From Burkholderiales bacterium (GTDB taxonomy: Bacteria; Pseudomonadota; Gammaproteobacteria; Burkholderiales; Burkholderiaceae_C), in NCBI GenBank assembly GCA_016192425.1, contig JACPUE010000014.1:16550-80549 (forward strand): a stretch of 64,000 nucleotides of DNA, given 5' to 3'. Below the pieces are notes generated by a model, which was given only the letters and a program-made list of their open reading frames with translations, had not been told where the DNA came from and made no database searches. The translations under genes and the position numbers were made by a program. Positions 44,401 through 56,160 of this stretch are shown piece by piece. Position 1 is the stretch's first letter. Every line of letters starts with the position of its first letter.

Positions 44401-45505
44401 ATGGAAGCAGAACGCATCAACCAGATCGGCAACACCCTCCAGGACTTGGCCACGCGCACGGCCGAGTTACGGAGGTATCTTTGACTTCGATGCCAAGTTT
44501 GAACGCCTGCGCACGGTAAACGCCTCGCTCGAAGACCCCTCGGTCTGGAACGACCCCAAGAAGGCCCAGGAGCTGGGCAAGGAACAGAAGTCGCTCAACG
44601 CCGTCGTGCTCACGCTAGACAAGCTCACGCGCGAGCTGGCCGACAACGCCGAGCTGTTCGAGATGAGCAAGGAAGAAGGCGACGACGCGGGCCTCACGAC
44701 CATCGAGGCCGAGGCCGACAAGCTGCGCCCGCTGGTGGAGGAACTCGAATTCCGCCGCATGTTCCGCAACGAGGCCGACCCGCTGAACTGCTTTGTCGAC
44801 ATCCAGGCCGGCGCCGGTGGCACCGAGGCCTGCGACTGGGCCAGCATGCTGCTGCGCCAGTACCTCAAGTACGCCGAGCGCAAGGGCTTCAAGGCCACGG
44901 TGGAAGAAGAAACCCCCGGCGACGTGGCGGGCATCAAGAGCGCCACCATCCACATCGAGGGGGAATACGCCTACGGCCTGCTGCGCACCGAAACTGGCGT
45001 GCACCGCCTGGTGCGCAAATCGCCGTTCGACAGTTCGGGGGGCCGCCACACGAGTTTCGCCTCGCTGTTCGTCTACCCCGAGATCGATGACTCGATCGAG
45101 ATCAACATCAACCCGTCCGACGTGCGCACCGACACCTACCGTGCCAGCGGCGCGGGCGGCCAGCACATCAACAAGACCGACTCGGCCGTGCGCCTGACGC
45201 ACTTGCCCACCGGCATCGTGGTGCAGTGCCAGGACGGCCGCAGCCAGCACGGCAACCGCGACATCGCCTGGCAGCGCCTGCGCTCCAAGCTCTACGACCA
45301 CGAGATGCGCAAGCGCCAGGAAGAGCAGCAAAAGCTCGAAGACACCAAGACCGACGTGGGCTGGGGCCACCAGATCCGCAGCTACGTGCTGGACAACAGC
45401 CGCATCAAGGACCTGCGTACCAACGTCGAGATTTCCGCCACGCAAAAGGTGCTGGACGGTGACCTCGACGCCTTCATCGAAGCCTCGCTCAAGCAAGGCG
45501 TATAA
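44401..45505 (+). CDS. prfB: Peptide chain release factor 2 (programmed +1 frameshift)
   Basis: RF2 terminates translation at UAA/UGA. The ATG at 44401 opens a 27-codon zero frame ending CTT TGA at 44479-44484; a +1 shift on CTT-T continues with GAC at 44483 to the TAA at 45505. The combined product is 367 residues (E. coli RF2 is 365). The shift site has the classical layout: SD-like GGAGG at 44471-44475, then TAT CTT TGA C. The stop-recognition SPF tripeptide and catalytic GGQ ([14 protein letters not shown]) are present. The frameshift makes RF2 synthesis autoregulated. An automatic caller would begin in the wrong frame at 44357. Confidence 0.96.
44471..44485 (+). promoter_or_regulatory. 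prfB +1 frameshift signal
   Basis: GGAGG, three bases, then CTT TGA C. This is the conserved internal SD plus slippery codon and poor-context stop of prfB. Confidence 0.95.
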
Positions 45506-45516
45506 GAAAGCAACCC

Positions 45517-48243
45517 ATGCCACACCTGCGTGACGGGCAGGCGGCCCCTGCCGCCATCTTCCGTGCCGACTACCAGGCGCCCGCCTGGTGGATCGACAGC
45601 GTGGAACTCATCTTCGACCTGGACCCGGCCAAGACCCGCGTGCTCAACCGCATGCGCGTGCGCCGCAACGCTGCCGTGCCCGCGCAGCCCCTGCGCCTGG
45701 ACGGCGAGGACCTGAACCTGGCCCGTGTGCTGGTGGGTGGTGCAGGCACCAGCTTCAAGATGGAAGGCCAGCAGCTTGTGCTGGAAAACCTTCCCGAAGG
45801 CACCGAGCCGGTGGAGCTGGAGATCTTCACCACCTGCGCCCCCGAGAAGAACACCCAGCTCTCGGGCCTGTACGTGAGCCAGGGCGCCTTCTTCACGCAG
45901 TGCGAGGCCGAGGGCTTCCGCCGCATCACCTACTTCCTGGACCGGCCCGACGTCATGGCCAGCTTCACCGTGCTGCTGCGCGCCGACAAGGCCGCGTACC
46001 CGGTGCTGCTGTCCAACGGCAACCTGGTCGAGCAGGGCGAGCTGGACGGCGGGCGCCACTTCGCCAAATGGGTTGATCCGCACAAGAAGCCCTGCTACCT
46101 GTTCGCCCTGGTGGCGGGCACGCTGGTGGCGCGCCAGCAGCGCATCCTCTCGCGTTCGGGCCAGGAGCATTTGCTGGAGGTGTATGTGCGCCCCGGCGAC
46201 CTGGGCAAGACCGAACACGCCATGAACTCGCTCATGGCCAGCGTGGCATGGGACGAGGCGCGCTTTGGCCTGCCGCTGGATCTGGAGCGCTTCATGATCG
46301 TCGCCACCAGCGACTTCAACATGGGCGCGATGGAGAACAAGGGCCTCAACATCTTCAACACCAAGTACGTGCTGGCCAGCGAAGCCACAGCCACCGATGC
46401 CGACTTCGCCCACATCGAAAGCGTGGTGGGGCACGAGTACTTCCACAACTGGACGGGCAACCGCGTCACCTGCCGCGACTGGTTCCAGCTCAGCCTGAAG
46501 GAGGGCCTCACCGTCTTCCGCGACCAGGAATTCAGCATGGATCTGGCGGGCTCCCCTTCAGCGCGCGCCGTCAAGCGCATCGAGGACGTGCGCGTGCTGC
46601 GCACCGCGCAGTTCCCCGAAGACGCCGGCCCCATGGCCCACCCGGTACGGCCCGACAGCTACATCGAGATCAACAACTTCTACACCGTCACCATCTACGA
46701 AAAGGGTGCCGAGGTGGTGCGCATGCAGCACAACCTGGTGGGCCGTGAGGGCTTCGCGCGGGGCATGAAGCTCTACTTCGAGCGCCACGACGGCCAGGCC
46801 GTGACCTGTGACGATTTCGCCCAGGCCATTGCAGACGCCAACCCTGGGTCTGAGCTGGCCCAGCGGCTGGAGCAGTTCAAGCGCTGGTACAGCCAGGCCG
46901 GCACGCCGCATGTGCGCGCCACGGGCCAGTACGATGCCGCAGAGCGCCGCTACACCCTCACCCTCACGCAAAGCTGCGCGCCCACGCCGGGCCAGCCCAG
47001 CAAGGCGCCCTTCGTCATCCCGGTGGAGCTGGGCCTGCTTACGCAGGAGGGCCAGGCCCTGCCCCTGCAACTCGACGGCGAAGCCGCCCCCGGCGCCACC
47101 ACGCGCACCGTGGTGCTGGCCGATGAGAGCCTGCAGCTCACCTTCGTGAATGTGGACAGCGCCCCCGTGCCCTCGCTGCTGCGGGCTTTTAGCGCCCCGG
47201 TGGTGCTGGACTGCGACTACAGCGATGCCGCGCTGCTGACCCTGCTGGCACACGACAGCGACGCCTTCAACCGCTGGGAAGCAGGCCAACGCCTGGCACT
47301 GCGCATTGCTATCAAAACAATAGCTGATAGCGCAATACAGACGGGCGCCGAAGGCCAAATTGATCAAAACATTCTGCCCGACAACTTCGTTCAGGCCATG
47401 CGCGGCGTGCTGCGCCACCCTGGGCTGGATGCCGCGTTCAAGGAGCTGGCGCTCACCCTGCCCTCGGAAACCTACATCGCCGAGCAGCTGGATGTGGTCG
47501 ATCCGCAGCGCGTGCACGCCGTGCGCGAGGCCATGCGCCTGCAACTGGCCCTGGCGCTGCAAGACGACTGGCAGTGGGCCTACGAGCAACACCAGCAGAC
47601 GGGCGCCTACCGGCCCGACGCGGTCTCTGCCGGACGCCGCGCCCTCGCGGGCATGGCCTTGTCCATGCTGTGCCTGGCCGCACGCACCACGGGCGACCAG
47701 GTCTGGCCCGGCAAGGCCTACCAGCGCTTCAAGACCGCAGGCAACATGACCGACCGCTTCAACGCCCTGGCCGCCCTGGTGGGCAGTGGCAACGCGCTGG
47801 CGGCACCGGCACTGGAGCGCTTCCACGCACTCTTCAAGCACGAACCGCTGGTCATCGACAAGTGGTTTGCACTGCAGGCCGGCAGCCCCGACCGCGGCGG
47901 CAACGTGCTGCCCACGGTGCGCCAGCTCATGCAGCATGCGGACTTCAGCCTCAAGAACCCCAACCGCGCGCGCAGCCTGATCTTCAGCTACTGCAGCGCC
48001 AACCCTGGCGCCTTCCACCGCCGGGATGCAGCGGGCTACGTGTTCTGGAGCGAGCGCGTGATCGAGCTCGATGCCATCAACCCGCAGGTCGCAGCACGCC
48101 TGGCCCGCGCCATGGACCGCTGGAAGAAACTGGCCGAACCCTGGCGCACCGCCGCCCGCGAAGCCATCGCCCGCGTGGCCGCACGCGAACACCTGAGCAA
48201 TGATGTGCGCGAGGTCGTCACCCGCGCACTGGCCGACGAATAA
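45517..48243 (+). CDS. pepN: Aminopeptidase N (M1 family)
   Basis: Zinc aminopeptidase that removes N-terminal residues from peptides in the cytoplasm. The 908-residue protein has the GAMEN exopeptidase motif at about 270-274 and the zinc site HEYFH at 306-310, with the third ligand Glu in the following LKEGLTVF segment. Its length matches the proteobacterial PepN type. Oddity: residues 598-618 (AIKTIA...GQIDQN) are encoded by hairpin-element copy 8 in frame; this lies in the C-terminal helical domain. It follows prfB by 11 bp, and fbp follows by 11 bp. Confidence 0.95.
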   Translation: MPHLRDGQAAPAAIFRADYQAPAWWIDSVELIFDLDPAKTRVLNRMRVRRNAAVPAQPLRLDGEDLNLARVLVGGAGTSFKMEGQQLVLENLPEGTEPVELEIFTTCAPEKNTQLSGLYVSQGAFFTQCEAEGFRRITYFLDRPDVMASFTVLLRADKAAYPVLLSNGNLVEQGELDGGRHFAKWVDPHKKPCYLFALVAGTLVARQQRILSRSGQEHLLEVYVRPGDLGKTEHAMNSLMASVAWDEARFGLPLDLERFMIVATSDFNMGAMENKGLNIFNTKYVLASEATATDADFAHIESVVGHEYFHNWTGNRVTCRDWFQLSLKEGLTVFRDQEFSMDLAGSPSARAVKRIEDVRVLRTAQFPEDAGPMAHPVRPDSYIEINNFYTVTIYEKGAEVVRMQHNLVGREGFARGMKLYFERHDGQAVTCDDFAQAIADANPGSELAQRLEQFKRWYSQAGTPHVRATGQYDAAERRYTLTLTQSCAPTPGQPSKAPFVIPVELGLLTQEGQALPLQLDGEAAPGATTRTVVLADESLQLTFVNVDSAPVPSLLRAFSAPVVLDCDYSDAALLTLLAHDSDAFNRWEAGQRLALRIAIKTIADSAIQTGAEGQIDQNILPDNFVQAMRGVLRHPGLDAAFKELALTLPSETYIAEQLDVVDPQRVHAVREAMRLQLALALQDDWQWAYEQHQQTGAYRPDAVSAGRRALAGMALSMLCLAARTTGDQVWPGKAYQRFKTAGNMTDRFNALAALVGSGNALAAPALERFHALFKHEPLVIDKWFALQAGSPDRGGNVLPTVRQLMQHADFSLKNPNRARSLIFSYCSANPGAFHRRDAAGYVFWSERVIELDAINPQVAARLARAMDRWKKLAEPWRTAAREAIARVAAREHLSNDVREVVTRALADE
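47308..47370 (+). repeat. Dispersed hairpin element, copy 8 (inside pepN)
   Basis: This 63 bp copy starts GCTATCAAAACAATAGC, continues TGATAGCGC and GGGCGCC and ends GGCCAAATTGATCAAAAC. It is translated in the same frame as the gspD copy, giving AIKTIA. Confidence 0.82.
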
Positions 48244-48254
48244 GGAGAACCCGT

Positions 48255-49262
48255 ATGGCAAAACGCATCAGCCTCACTCGCTACCTGGTGGAACAGCAGC
48301 GCGTGGCAGGCCACATCCCCTCTGAACTGCGCCTGCTGCTCGAAGTGGTGGCCCGCGCCTGCAAGAGCATCAGCCAGGCCGTCAACAAAGGCGCCCTGGG
48401 CGGCGTGCTGGGCTCGGCCGGCAGCGAAAACGTGCAGGGCGAAGTGCAAAAGAAGCTCGACATCATCGCCAACGAGGTGCTGATCGAGGCCAACGAATGG
48501 GGCGGCCACCTTGCCGCCATGGCCAGCGAAGAAATGGACGGCATCTACGTCGTGCCCAACCGCTACCCCCAGGGCGAATACCTGCTGCTGTTCGATCCCC
48601 TGGACGGGTCGTCGAACATCGACGTCAACGTCAGCATCGGCACCATCTTCAGCGTGCTCAAAAAACCTGACGGCGACCGGGGCGTGGAAGAAAGCGACTT
48701 CCTGCAACCCGGCAGCCACCAGGTGGCCGCGGGCTATTGTGTCTATGGCCCGCAGACCACGCTGGTGCTCACCGTGGGCGACGGCGTGGCCATGTTCACG
48801 CTCGACCGCGAGCAAGGCTCCTTCGTGCTCATCCAGGAAAACCTGCGCATCCCCGAAGACACCAAGGAATTCGCCATCAACATGAGCAACATGCGCCACT
48901 GGGACGAACCGGTCAAGCGCTACATCGACGAATGCCTGCAAGGCAAGGAAGGCCCGCGCGGCAAGGACTTCAACATGCGCTGGATCGCCAGCATGGTGGC
49001 CGACGTGCACCGCATCATGATGCGCGGCGGCGTCTTCATGTACCCCTGGGACAAGCGCGAACCCAACAAGCCCGGCAAGCTGCGCCTGCTGTACGAAGCC
49101 AACCCCATGGGCTGGCTCGTGGAACAAGCCGGAGGCGCCGCCACCAACGGCCGCCAACGCATCCTGGACGTGCAACCCACCCAGCTGCACGAACGCGTGA
49201 GCGTGATCCTGGGTTCAAAAAACGAAGTGGAACGCGTGACAAGCTACCATTCCGCGCTATAA
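48255..49262 (+). CDS. fbp: Fructose-1,6-bisphosphatase class 1
   Basis: Gluconeogenic phosphatase converting fructose-1,6-bisphosphate to fructose-6-phosphate. The 335-residue protein shows the metal-binding signature [17 protein letters not shown] and the substrate-binding stretch [18 protein letters not shown] strong SD, AAGGAGA, precedes the ATG. Its stop codon overlaps the -10 hexamer of the following tRNA gene. Confidence 0.96.
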   Translation: MAKRISLTRYLVEQQRVAGHIPSELRLLLEVVARACKSISQAVNKGALGGVLGSAGSENVQGEVQKKLDIIANEVLIEANEWGGHLAAMASEEMDGIYVVPNRYPQGEYLLLFDPLDGSSNIDVNVSIGTIFSVLKKPDGDRGVEESDFLQPGSHQVAAGYCVYGPQTTLVLTVGDGVAMFTLDREQGSFVLIQENLRIPEDTKEFAINMSNMRHWDEPVKRYIDECLQGKEGPRGKDFNMRWIASMVADVHRIMMRGGVFMYPWDKREPNKPGKLRLLYEANPMGWLVEQAGGAATNGRQRILDVQPTQLHERVSVILGSKNEVERVTSYHSAL

Positions 49263-49263
49263 T
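49236..49263 (+). promoter_or_regulatory. tRNA-Thr promoter inside the fbp 3' end
   Basis: GTGACA (49236-49241), 16 bp, then a perfect TATAAT (49258-49263) ending 10 bases before the tRNA. The -10 spans the fbp stop codon. Confidence 0.65.
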
Positions 49264-49273
49264 TTGAGTCTTC

Positions 49274-49349
49274 GCCGGTGTAGCTCAGTCGGTAGAGCAG
49301 CTCATTCGTAATGAGAAGGTCGGGTGTTCGATTCATCTCTCCGGCACCA
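49274..49349 (+). tRNA. tRNA-Thr (anticodon CGU)
   Basis: A 76 nt cloverleaf with acceptor GCCGGTG/CTCCGGC (one T-T mismatch), D arm TAGCTCAGTCGGTAGAGC, anticodon arm CTCAT-TCGTAAT-GAG with CGT at the anticodon, T arm with TTCGATT, and encoded CCA. It reads ACG codons. Confidence 0.95.
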
Positions 49350-49361
49350 AGTAAACAAAGG

Positions 49362-49398
49362 AAACCCCGCTATTGAATAGATAGCGGGGTTTTCTTTT
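49362..49398 (+). terminator. Intrinsic terminator after tRNA-Thr
   Basis: AAACCCCGCTAT pairs with ATAGCGGGGTTT across a short loop, followed by a TTTTCTTTT tract. Confidence 0.88.
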
Positions 49399-49452
49399 GC
49401 CGGATTTTTTGCCGGCTTGTAAGGCAAACCGCAACATCGCCTGCAACAGGCA

Positions 49453-49485
49453 CAAAAAAACCCCGGCCAGTAAAGGGCGGGGTCT
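49453..49485 (-). terminator. Intrinsic terminator for the small lipoprotein gene
   Basis: On the minus strand GACCCCGCCC pairs with GGCCGGGG, followed by seven T. It lies 51 bp past the lipoprotein stop. Confidence 0.82.
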
Positions 49486-49535
49486 TGCGTTCATGGCACT
49501 GCCCCCATGGAGCAGCGCCATGCACCGGCAGATGC

Positions 49536-49778
49536 TTACTTGGCAGCCTCGGAAGCAGCAGGTGCAGCCTCGGAGGCAGCGGGTGCAGCAGCAGGAGCGG
49601 AAGCTGCAGCGTCGGTTGCAGCAGCGGAAGCCGCCTCGACAGCGGGAGCAGCAGGAGCAGCGGGTGCAGGAGCCGCAGCAGGTGCGGGAGCAGGAGCAGG
49701 TGCTGGCTCTTCCTTCTTGCCACAAGCAGCCAGGGCAGCTGCAGCGATCAGGGAAGCGATGACGAGGGACTTGTTCAT
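49536..49778 (-). CDS. Small Ala/Pro-rich lipoprotein
   Basis: An 80-residue protein with signal peptide and lipobox LAAC (MNKSLVIASLIAAAALAAC, acylated Cys19) followed by GKKEEP and a low-complexity Ala/Pro/Ser/Glu tail. An AAGGAAAA SD lies upstream of the ATG and a terminator downstream, so it is a complete transcription unit. Similar short Ala/Pro-rich lipoproteins occur in Comamonadaceae; no function is known. The tail could act as a periplasmic spacer. Confidence 0.75.
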   Translation of the reverse strand: MNKSLVIASLIAAAALAACGKKEEPAPAPAPAPAAAPAPAAPAAPAVEAASAAATDAAASAPAAAPAASEAAPAASEAAK

Positions 49779-50015
49779 TTCAGGTTTTCCTTGAGGAGGG
49801 TAAAAAAACAATGAATCACGCGATGTGGCCTCTAGCGGCCGGTGTGTTGCCCGCGCAAGCACTTGGTGTTGCACAAGCACATTTGAAATCAACTGGCGAT
49901 TGTATTGCGATTTCGTCAATAGTGAATAACACTAAACCGCATATGCCATAGACCGCGTTGCCTATAACTGACGACGACCTGACACGGTTGACAACATTCT
50001 TGAAAAAAAAGCGGC

Positions 50016-50540
50016 TCACAGCCCCAGCGTGGTGGCCGCAAAGCCTGGCACGCTCTTGCTGCGCACCCACTCCTTCAACACCTCTTGCAACAACACCCGG
50101 CGCGCGGGCTCGGTGCCAGCAACACCAGCACAACGGTCAGGATCCAGGCGCTGGAGCACCCAGTCCGGCGACCAGATGGCGCTGGGTATATCCAAGGGGT
50201 CTGCTGCCGGGCAGGCACGACAGGTCAGGATGTGATCCCAGGTAGCGCGCCAGCGCACGAGCCGCGCGTGGCGCCGGATCACTTCGTTGTAGTTGCAGGC
50301 CAGAAAAGTCAGGCGCCTGCCGCTGTGGGCCCATTCCTGCAACGATTCGACCACGGCCCGCTCCCCCAGGGGCCAGTCGTGGAAGTCGGCATCGCTCAGG
50401 ATGATTTCTCGCCAACCCTCGCGCGCAGCCGTGGCCAGCGCTTCGCGCACCAATTGCTGAAAGGCTTCGCGCCCGCTGAAACGCCCCTCGGGGAGCGGTT
50501 GTGGAGCATCGTTGCGGGGGGGTTGCGGATCGATGGTCAT
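50016..50540 (-). CDS. Conserved hypothetical cytoplasmic protein
   Basis: A 174-residue protein that I do not recognise. Visible are a Pro-rich N-terminus, a helical segment (FSGREAFQQLVREALATAAREG), then IILSDADFHDWPLGERAVVESLQEW, LTFLACNYNEVIRRH and a Cys pair LTCRAC. The alternating hydrophobic strands with Asp and His residues recall an enzyme-like alpha/beta fold, but no catalytic signature can be named. The ATG at 50540 is 44 bp from the divergent FKBP gene, so the two share a promoter region. Confidence 0.65.
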   Translation of the reverse strand: MTIDPQPPRNDAPQPLPEGRFSGREAFQQLVREALATAAREGWREIILSDADFHDWPLGERAVVESLQEWAHSGRRLTFLACNYNEVIRRHARLVRWRATWDHILTCRACPAADPLDIPSAIWSPDWVLQRLDPDRCAGVAGTEPARRVLLQEVLKEWVRSKSVPGFAATTLGL

Positions 50541-50584
50541 GGTGCACTCCTGGCAAGGACGGGCCAAACTGCGACAATTCTCGT

Positions 50585-51109
50585 ATGGAAATCACACAAC
50601 AATGCGTAGTAGCGCTGACCTGGGTGCTCAAGGACACGCTGGGCGAGGAACTGGACGTGCTGGACGATCCGGTTGAGTTTCTGGTGGGCGGCAACGACCT
50701 GCTCGTTCGCATCGAGGAAGCACTGCAGGGCCACCGCCTAGGCGATACGCTGGCTTTGCACCTGGAGCCGGAAGATGCGTTTGGCGACTACCAGGAGCAA
50801 CTGCTGTTCCTGGAGCCACGCGCCCTGTTTCCCGACAGCCTGGAAGAAGGCATGACCATTGAAGGCCATGCCTTGCCCGCTGGCTGCAATCCAGGCGCAC
50901 CGCGCGATGCGCTTTACACCGTCACCGAAATCTACCCCGAGCATGTGGTGCTCGACGGCAACCATCCCTTGGCGGGTATTGCCCTGCGCCTGCAGCTGAA
51001 GGTTTGCGCCGTGCGCGAAGCAACGCAGGACGAAGTGGGGCGCGGCACCGCAGGCACAGGGTTCTTTCGCATCCAGCCGCAGGCGCCGGGCAGCATGTCG
51101 CTGCACTGA
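50585..51109 (+). CDS. SlyD-like FKBP-type peptidyl-prolyl isomerase
   Basis: A 174-residue FKBP with the SlyD layout: a short FKBP half (VVALTWVLKDTLGEELDVL), an inserted IF chaperone domain after LALHLEPEDAFGDYQEQ, then the returning FKBP strand DGNHPLAGIALRLQLKV. It catalyses prolyl isomerisation and assists folding. The His-rich metal-binding tail of E. coli SlyD is absent. The start at 50585 matches the family. Confidence 0.85.
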   Translation: MEITQQCVVALTWVLKDTLGEELDVLDDPVEFLVGGNDLLVRIEEALQGHRLGDTLALHLEPEDAFGDYQEQLLFLEPRALFPDSLEEGMTIEGHALPAGCNPGAPRDALYTVTEIYPEHVVLDGNHPLAGIALRLQLKVCAVREATQDEVGRGTAGTGFFRIQPQAPGSMSLH

Positions 51110-51142
51110 ACGGCGCCACAAAGGCGCGTTGCAGGACCGTTC

Positions 51143-51637
51143 TCAGTAGCGCGAAATCTGTCCGTTGACCATGCGCACCGGGTCGCCTACGCGCAAATCG
51201 CCCACCGAGGGCACGTCGTACGCCCGGCGTCCACCGCGATCGAGCTGGATGGTGATGCGGTAGCTGCCCTGTGCCGCCTGGTTGCGCTCTTCGATGGCGT
51301 TTCCGGCCACCGCGCCCCCCACCGCACCCACGGCGGTGGCAGCGGCGCGGCCACTGCCTTTGCCGACCTGGTTGCCGATAAGCCCACCCACCACAGCGCC
51401 AATGACAGCCCCCGCGCCCGTGGTCTGCCCTTGGCTGTATCCCTGCATCCACTGGATGTGGGTGACGCGCCCATACTCTGCCGCCGCAGGGGGGTAAGAC
51501 GAATACCCGCCTTGATAGCCACCGGGAGGATAGGTCTGCGGAGCCGGACGATGGTGCGCACAAGCAGACAACAAGCCTGCCGCAACGATGGCACTGACAA
51601 CTGCACTGGCGCGCATACGGATGGCGGACTGGGTCAA
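51143..51637 (-). CDS. Glycine-zipper 2TM outer-membrane lipoprotein (SlyB-like)
   Basis: A 164-residue lipoprotein with lipobox LLSAC, a Tyr/Pro/Gly-rich spacer and the Gly-zipper segment GAVIGAVVGGLIGNQVGKGSGR...AVGAVGGAVAGNAIEE typical of SlyB/17 kDa-antigen proteins, then a small beta domain. It probably supports envelope integrity. The start is TTG at 51637, with AGGAG six bases upstream; an ATG at 51616 has no SD and would shorten the signal peptide. Confidence 0.82.
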   Translation of the reverse strand: MTQSAIRMRASAVVSAIVAAGLLSACAHHRPAPQTYPPGGYQGGYSSYPPAAAEYGRVTHIQWMQGYSQGQTTGAGAVIGAVVGGLIGNQVGKGSGRAAATAVGAVGGAVAGNAIEERNQAAQGSYRITIQLDRGGRRAYDVPSVGDLRVGDPVRMVNGQISRY

Positions 51638-51800
51638 GTGGAACTCCTGATGGGTGAAAACAAATACGATCTACAGCATTGAACGCCTGTCCTGCAGCCT
51701 GCGGCTGACAGGAGAACGCGGCGCAGGCCGTAGGACATGGCCCCCCAGCAGTGTGGGAACCGTCTGACAAATGCGGGCTGAGTGGCGGGCTGAGTGGTTC
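51638..51800. other. Spacer between lipoprotein and dut
   Basis: A short hairpin (CCTGTC..GACAGG, near 51690-51714) and a tandem duplication of CGGGCTGAGTGG at about 51775-51798, just before the dut stop. No gene seen. Confidence 0.4.
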
Positions 51801-52250
51801 TCAGCGCAAACCGGTGGAGCCGTAGCCCCCCTCCCCGCGCGCGCTGGACTGGGAAAACTCGCTGACCACATTGAACCGCGCCTGCACCACCGGCACGATG
51901 ACCATTTGTGCGAGGCGCTCCATGGGTTCAATGGTGAAAGCCTGGTCGCTGCGGTTCCAGGCACTGACCATGAGCTGGCCCTGGTAATCGCTGTCAATCA
52001 AACCGACAAGGTTGCCCAGCACGATGCCATGCTTGTGGCCCAGGCCGGAGCGCGGCAGGATCAGCGCCGCATGGCCAGGGTCGCACAGGTGGATGGCAAT
52101 GCCTGTGGGCACCAACTGCCATGCGTTGGGTTGCAGGGTGAGCGGTGCGTCCAGGCAGGCACGCAAATCCAGGCCTGCGCTGCCCGGTGTGGCATATGCA
52201 GGCAATTGATCCGCCATGCGCGGATCGAGGATCTTGATGTCGATGTTCAC
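51801..52250 (-). CDS. dut: dUTP diphosphatase
   Basis: Hydrolyses dUTP to dUMP, limiting uracil in DNA and feeding dTMP synthesis. The 149-residue trimeric dUTPase has all five family motifs: [41 protein letters not shown] and the C-terminal [10 protein letters not shown]. The GTG start at 52250 aligns with the usual (M)[12 protein letters not shown]-terminus. It lies 79 bp downstream of coaBC on the same strand, a common pairing. Confidence 0.95.
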   Translation of the reverse strand: MNIDIKILDPRMADQLPAYATPGSAGLDLRACLDAPLTLQPNAWQLVPTGIAIHLCDPGHAALILPRSGLGHKHGIVLGNLVGLIDSDYQGQLMVSAWNRSDQAFTIEPMERLAQMVIVPVVQARFNVVSEFSQSSARGEGGYGSTGLR

Positions 52251-52329
52251 AGGATGGATTCCCCAAAAAGATGTTCGCCCCGCGTCGTCCAAGACAAACT
52301 GCGGGACAAGAAATTCTGCAAGCACGAGG

Positions 52330-53541
52330 TCACGGCAGGCGCCGGGCAATCTCCGCAACCAGTTGGCGCGCCAGCACGCGCTTGCTGGCATGGGGCAGTT
52401 CGCGGTGGCCCTGGGCATCCACCAGCAACAGGGCGTTGTCGTCCTGCCCGAAGGTGGCCGGACCGATGTTGCCCACCAGCAGCGGCACGCCCTTGCGTTC
52501 GCGCTTGGCACTGGCGTGGGCCAGCAGGTCATGGCTTTCGGCAGCAAAACCCACGCAGAACAACTGGCCGCTGCGCGCCCGTTCTGATTGGGCCACAGTG
52601 GCCAGAATGTCGGGGTTTTCCACAAAGCCCAGCACCGGCGTCTGGCCCGAGCCGTCTTTCTTGATCTTCTGCTCCGACTGCGTCGCCGGACGCCAATCAG
52701 CCACCGCTGCGGTCGCTATGAAAACAGTAGCATCCTGCGCTTGCGGTTCGGTCACTGCGAGCATTTCCTGTGCAGAACGCACATTCACGCGCCGCACACC
52801 GTGCGGCGTAGGCAGATGCACGGGGCCGGCCACCAGCGTGACCTCGGCGCCCGCCTCGCGGGCCGCGCGCGCAATGGCAAAGCCCATCTTGCCGCTCGAA
52901 TGGTTGGTGATGCCGCGCACCGGGTCGATGGACTCGAACGTGGGCCCCGCCGTGACCAGCACCCTCTGGCCCGCCAGCAGCTTGGGCGTGAAGAAGGCAA
53001 TCACCTCTTCCAGCAGTTCCGCAGGCTCCAGCATGCGACCATCGCCCGTCTCGCCGCAGGCTTGGTCGCCATGGCCTACACCCAATACCACGGCGCCATC
53101 CTGCGCAACCTGGGCCAGGTTGCGCTGCGTGGCCGGGTGTGCCCACATCTCGCGGTTCATGGCGGGCGCCAGCAGCAGCGGCACACGGTCTGCCGGGCGC
53201 GCCAGGCACAGCAGGCTGAGCAGCTCGTCGGCCCGCCCCTGCGCCAGCCGGGCAAAAAAATCTGCGCTGCACGGAGCGATCAGGATGGCATCGGCCCCGC
53301 GCGAGAGGTTGATGTGCGGCATGTGGTTGGGCTCGCGCGCATCCCACTGCGAGCCGTACACGGGGCGGTTGGACAAGGCCTGCATGGTCACCGGCGTGAT
53401 GAACTGCGCCGCCGCCTCGGTCATGACGACCTGCACGCTGGCGCCCTGCTTGATGAGCAGGCGGCACAGCTCGGCCGACTTGTAGCAGGCAATGCCTCCG
53501 CTGAGGCCCAGAACGATATGTTTGCCGTCAAGCTCTTTCAT
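52330..53541 (-). CDS. coaBC: Bifunctional phosphopantothenoylcysteine decarboxylase/synthetase
   Basis: Two successive steps of coenzyme A synthesis. The 403-residue protein has the flavin-dependent CoaC domain ([18 protein letters not shown], with the [11 protein letters not shown]is and the PAMNREMW motif) followed by the CoaB domain ([24 protein letters not shown], and later [11 protein letters not shown]). The ATG at 53541 is preferred over a TTG three codons upstream. It probably forms an operon with dut. Confidence 0.95.
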   Translation of the reverse strand: MKELDGKHIVLGLSGGIACYKSAELCRLLIKQGASVQVVMTEAAAQFITPVTMQALSNRPVYGSQWDAREPNHMPHINLSRGADAILIAPCSADFFARLAQGRADELLSLLCLARPADRVPLLLAPAMNREMWAHPATQRNLAQVAQDGAVVLGVGHGDQACGETGDGRMLEPAELLEEVIAFFTPKLLAGQRVLVTAGPTFESIDPVRGITNHSSGKMGFAIARAAREAGAEVTLVAGPVHLPTPHGVRRVNVRSAQEMLAVTEPQAQDATVFIATAAVADWRPATQSEQKIKKDGSGQTPVLGFVENPDILATVAQSERARSGQLFCVGFAAESHDLLAHASAKRERKGVPLLVGNIGPATFGQDDNALLLVDAQGHRELPHASKRVLARQLVAEIARRLP

Positions 53542-53599
53542 GGGGCGCAATTTAGCAGACGGCAGCGCTCTGCCCCGGCATGACGGCGAGGCAGCACCC

Positions 53600-55287
<1,688 letters not shown>

Positions 55288-55298
55288 AGGAACGCACC

Positions 55299-56156
55299 AT
55301 GAAACTCTGCGGATTCGACGTCGGCCTCGACCAGCGCTTCTTCCTGATCGCTGGCACCTGCTCCATCGAAAGCCTGCAGATGTCGCTGGACGTCGCGGGC
55401 CAGCTCAAGGAGACCTGCACGGCGCTGGGCATTCCGCTGATCTACAAGGGCTCGTTCGACAAGGCCAACCGCTCGTCCGGCACCAGCCAGCGCGGCGTGG
55501 GCATCGATGTGGGCCTGAAGATCCTCGATGAAGTGCGCCGCCAACTGCAGCTGCCCATCCTGACCGATGTGCACGAAGCCGCCCAGGTGGCCGAGGTGGC
55601 CAGCGTGGTGGACGTGCTGCAGACGCCGGCCTTCCTGTGCCGCCAGACCGACTTCATCCGCGCCGTGGCACAGTCCGGCAAGCCGGTGAACATCAAGAAG
55701 GGGCAGTTCCTCGCACCCTGGGACATGAAAAACGTCATCGACAAGGCCCGTGCCGCCGCCAAGGAAGCCGGACTGTCGGAAGACCGCTTCCTCGCCTGCG
55801 AGCGCGGCGTGAGCTTCGGCTACAACAACCTCGTGGCCGACATGACCAGTCTGGCCGAAATGCGCAACTCCGGCGCGCCCGTGGTGTTCGACGTGACCCA
55901 CTCGGTGCAAAAGCCCGGCGGCCTGGGTGCCGTGAGCGGCGGCGCGCGCGAGATGGTGCCGGTGCTGGCCCGTGCGGGCGTGGCGGTGGGCGTGGCGGGG
56001 CTGTTCATGGAAACGCACCCCAAGCCCGCCGAGGCCTGGTCGGATGGGCCCAACGCGGTGCCGCTCAAGCACATGCGGGCCTTGCTCGAAACCCTGGTGG
56101 CGCTCGACGACGTCACCAAAAAGAACGGTTTTCTCGAAAACAACTTTGGAGCCTGA
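55299..56156 (+). CDS. kdsA: 3-deoxy-8-phosphooctulonate synthase
   Basis: Condenses arabinose-5-phosphate and PEP to KDO-8-phosphate for lipopolysaccharide. The 285-residue TIM barrel has the family segments [26 protein letters not shown] and [12 protein letters not shown]. The ATG is preceded by GAAGGAA. Upstream in-frame sequence belongs to pyrG in another frame. It lies 11 bp after pyrG. Confidence 0.96.
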   Translation: MKLCGFDVGLDQRFFLIAGTCSIESLQMSLDVAGQLKETCTALGIPLIYKGSFDKANRSSGTSQRGVGIDVGLKILDEVRRQLQLPILTDVHEAAQVAEVASVVDVLQTPAFLCRQTDFIRAVAQSGKPVNIKKGQFLAPWDMKNVIDKARAAAKEAGLSEDRFLACERGVSFGYNNLVADMTSLAEMRNSGAPVVFDVTHSVQKPGGLGAVSGGAREMVPVLARAGVAVGVAGLFMETHPKPAEAWSDGPNAVPLKHMRALLETLVALDDVTKKNGFLENNFGA

Positions 56157-56160
56157 GAAC

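Noticed and set aside
44357..44480. Single-frame start of prfB at 44357
   Set aside because: The true start is ATG 44401 in the zero frame with the classical +1 frameshift; the 44357 frame gives a non-RF2 N-terminus.
49371..49387. GCTATTGAATAGATAGC near tRNA-Thr as another element copy
   Set aside because: It is the stem-loop of a standard terminator with a T tract, and lacks the rest of the element.
49556..49700. Repetitive GCAGCAGG-like sequence as a possible CRISPR or satellite
   Set aside because: It encodes the Ala/Pro-rich tail of the small lipoprotein; the repeats are short and codon-phased. No CRISPR-type repeats and spacers occur anywhere in the window.
52718..52765. Possible further copy of the hairpin element inside coaBC
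   Set aside because: CGCTATGAAAACAGTAGCA resembles the first hairpin, but the encoded IATAAVADW stretch is conserved in CoaBC proteins generally and the rest of the element does not match.
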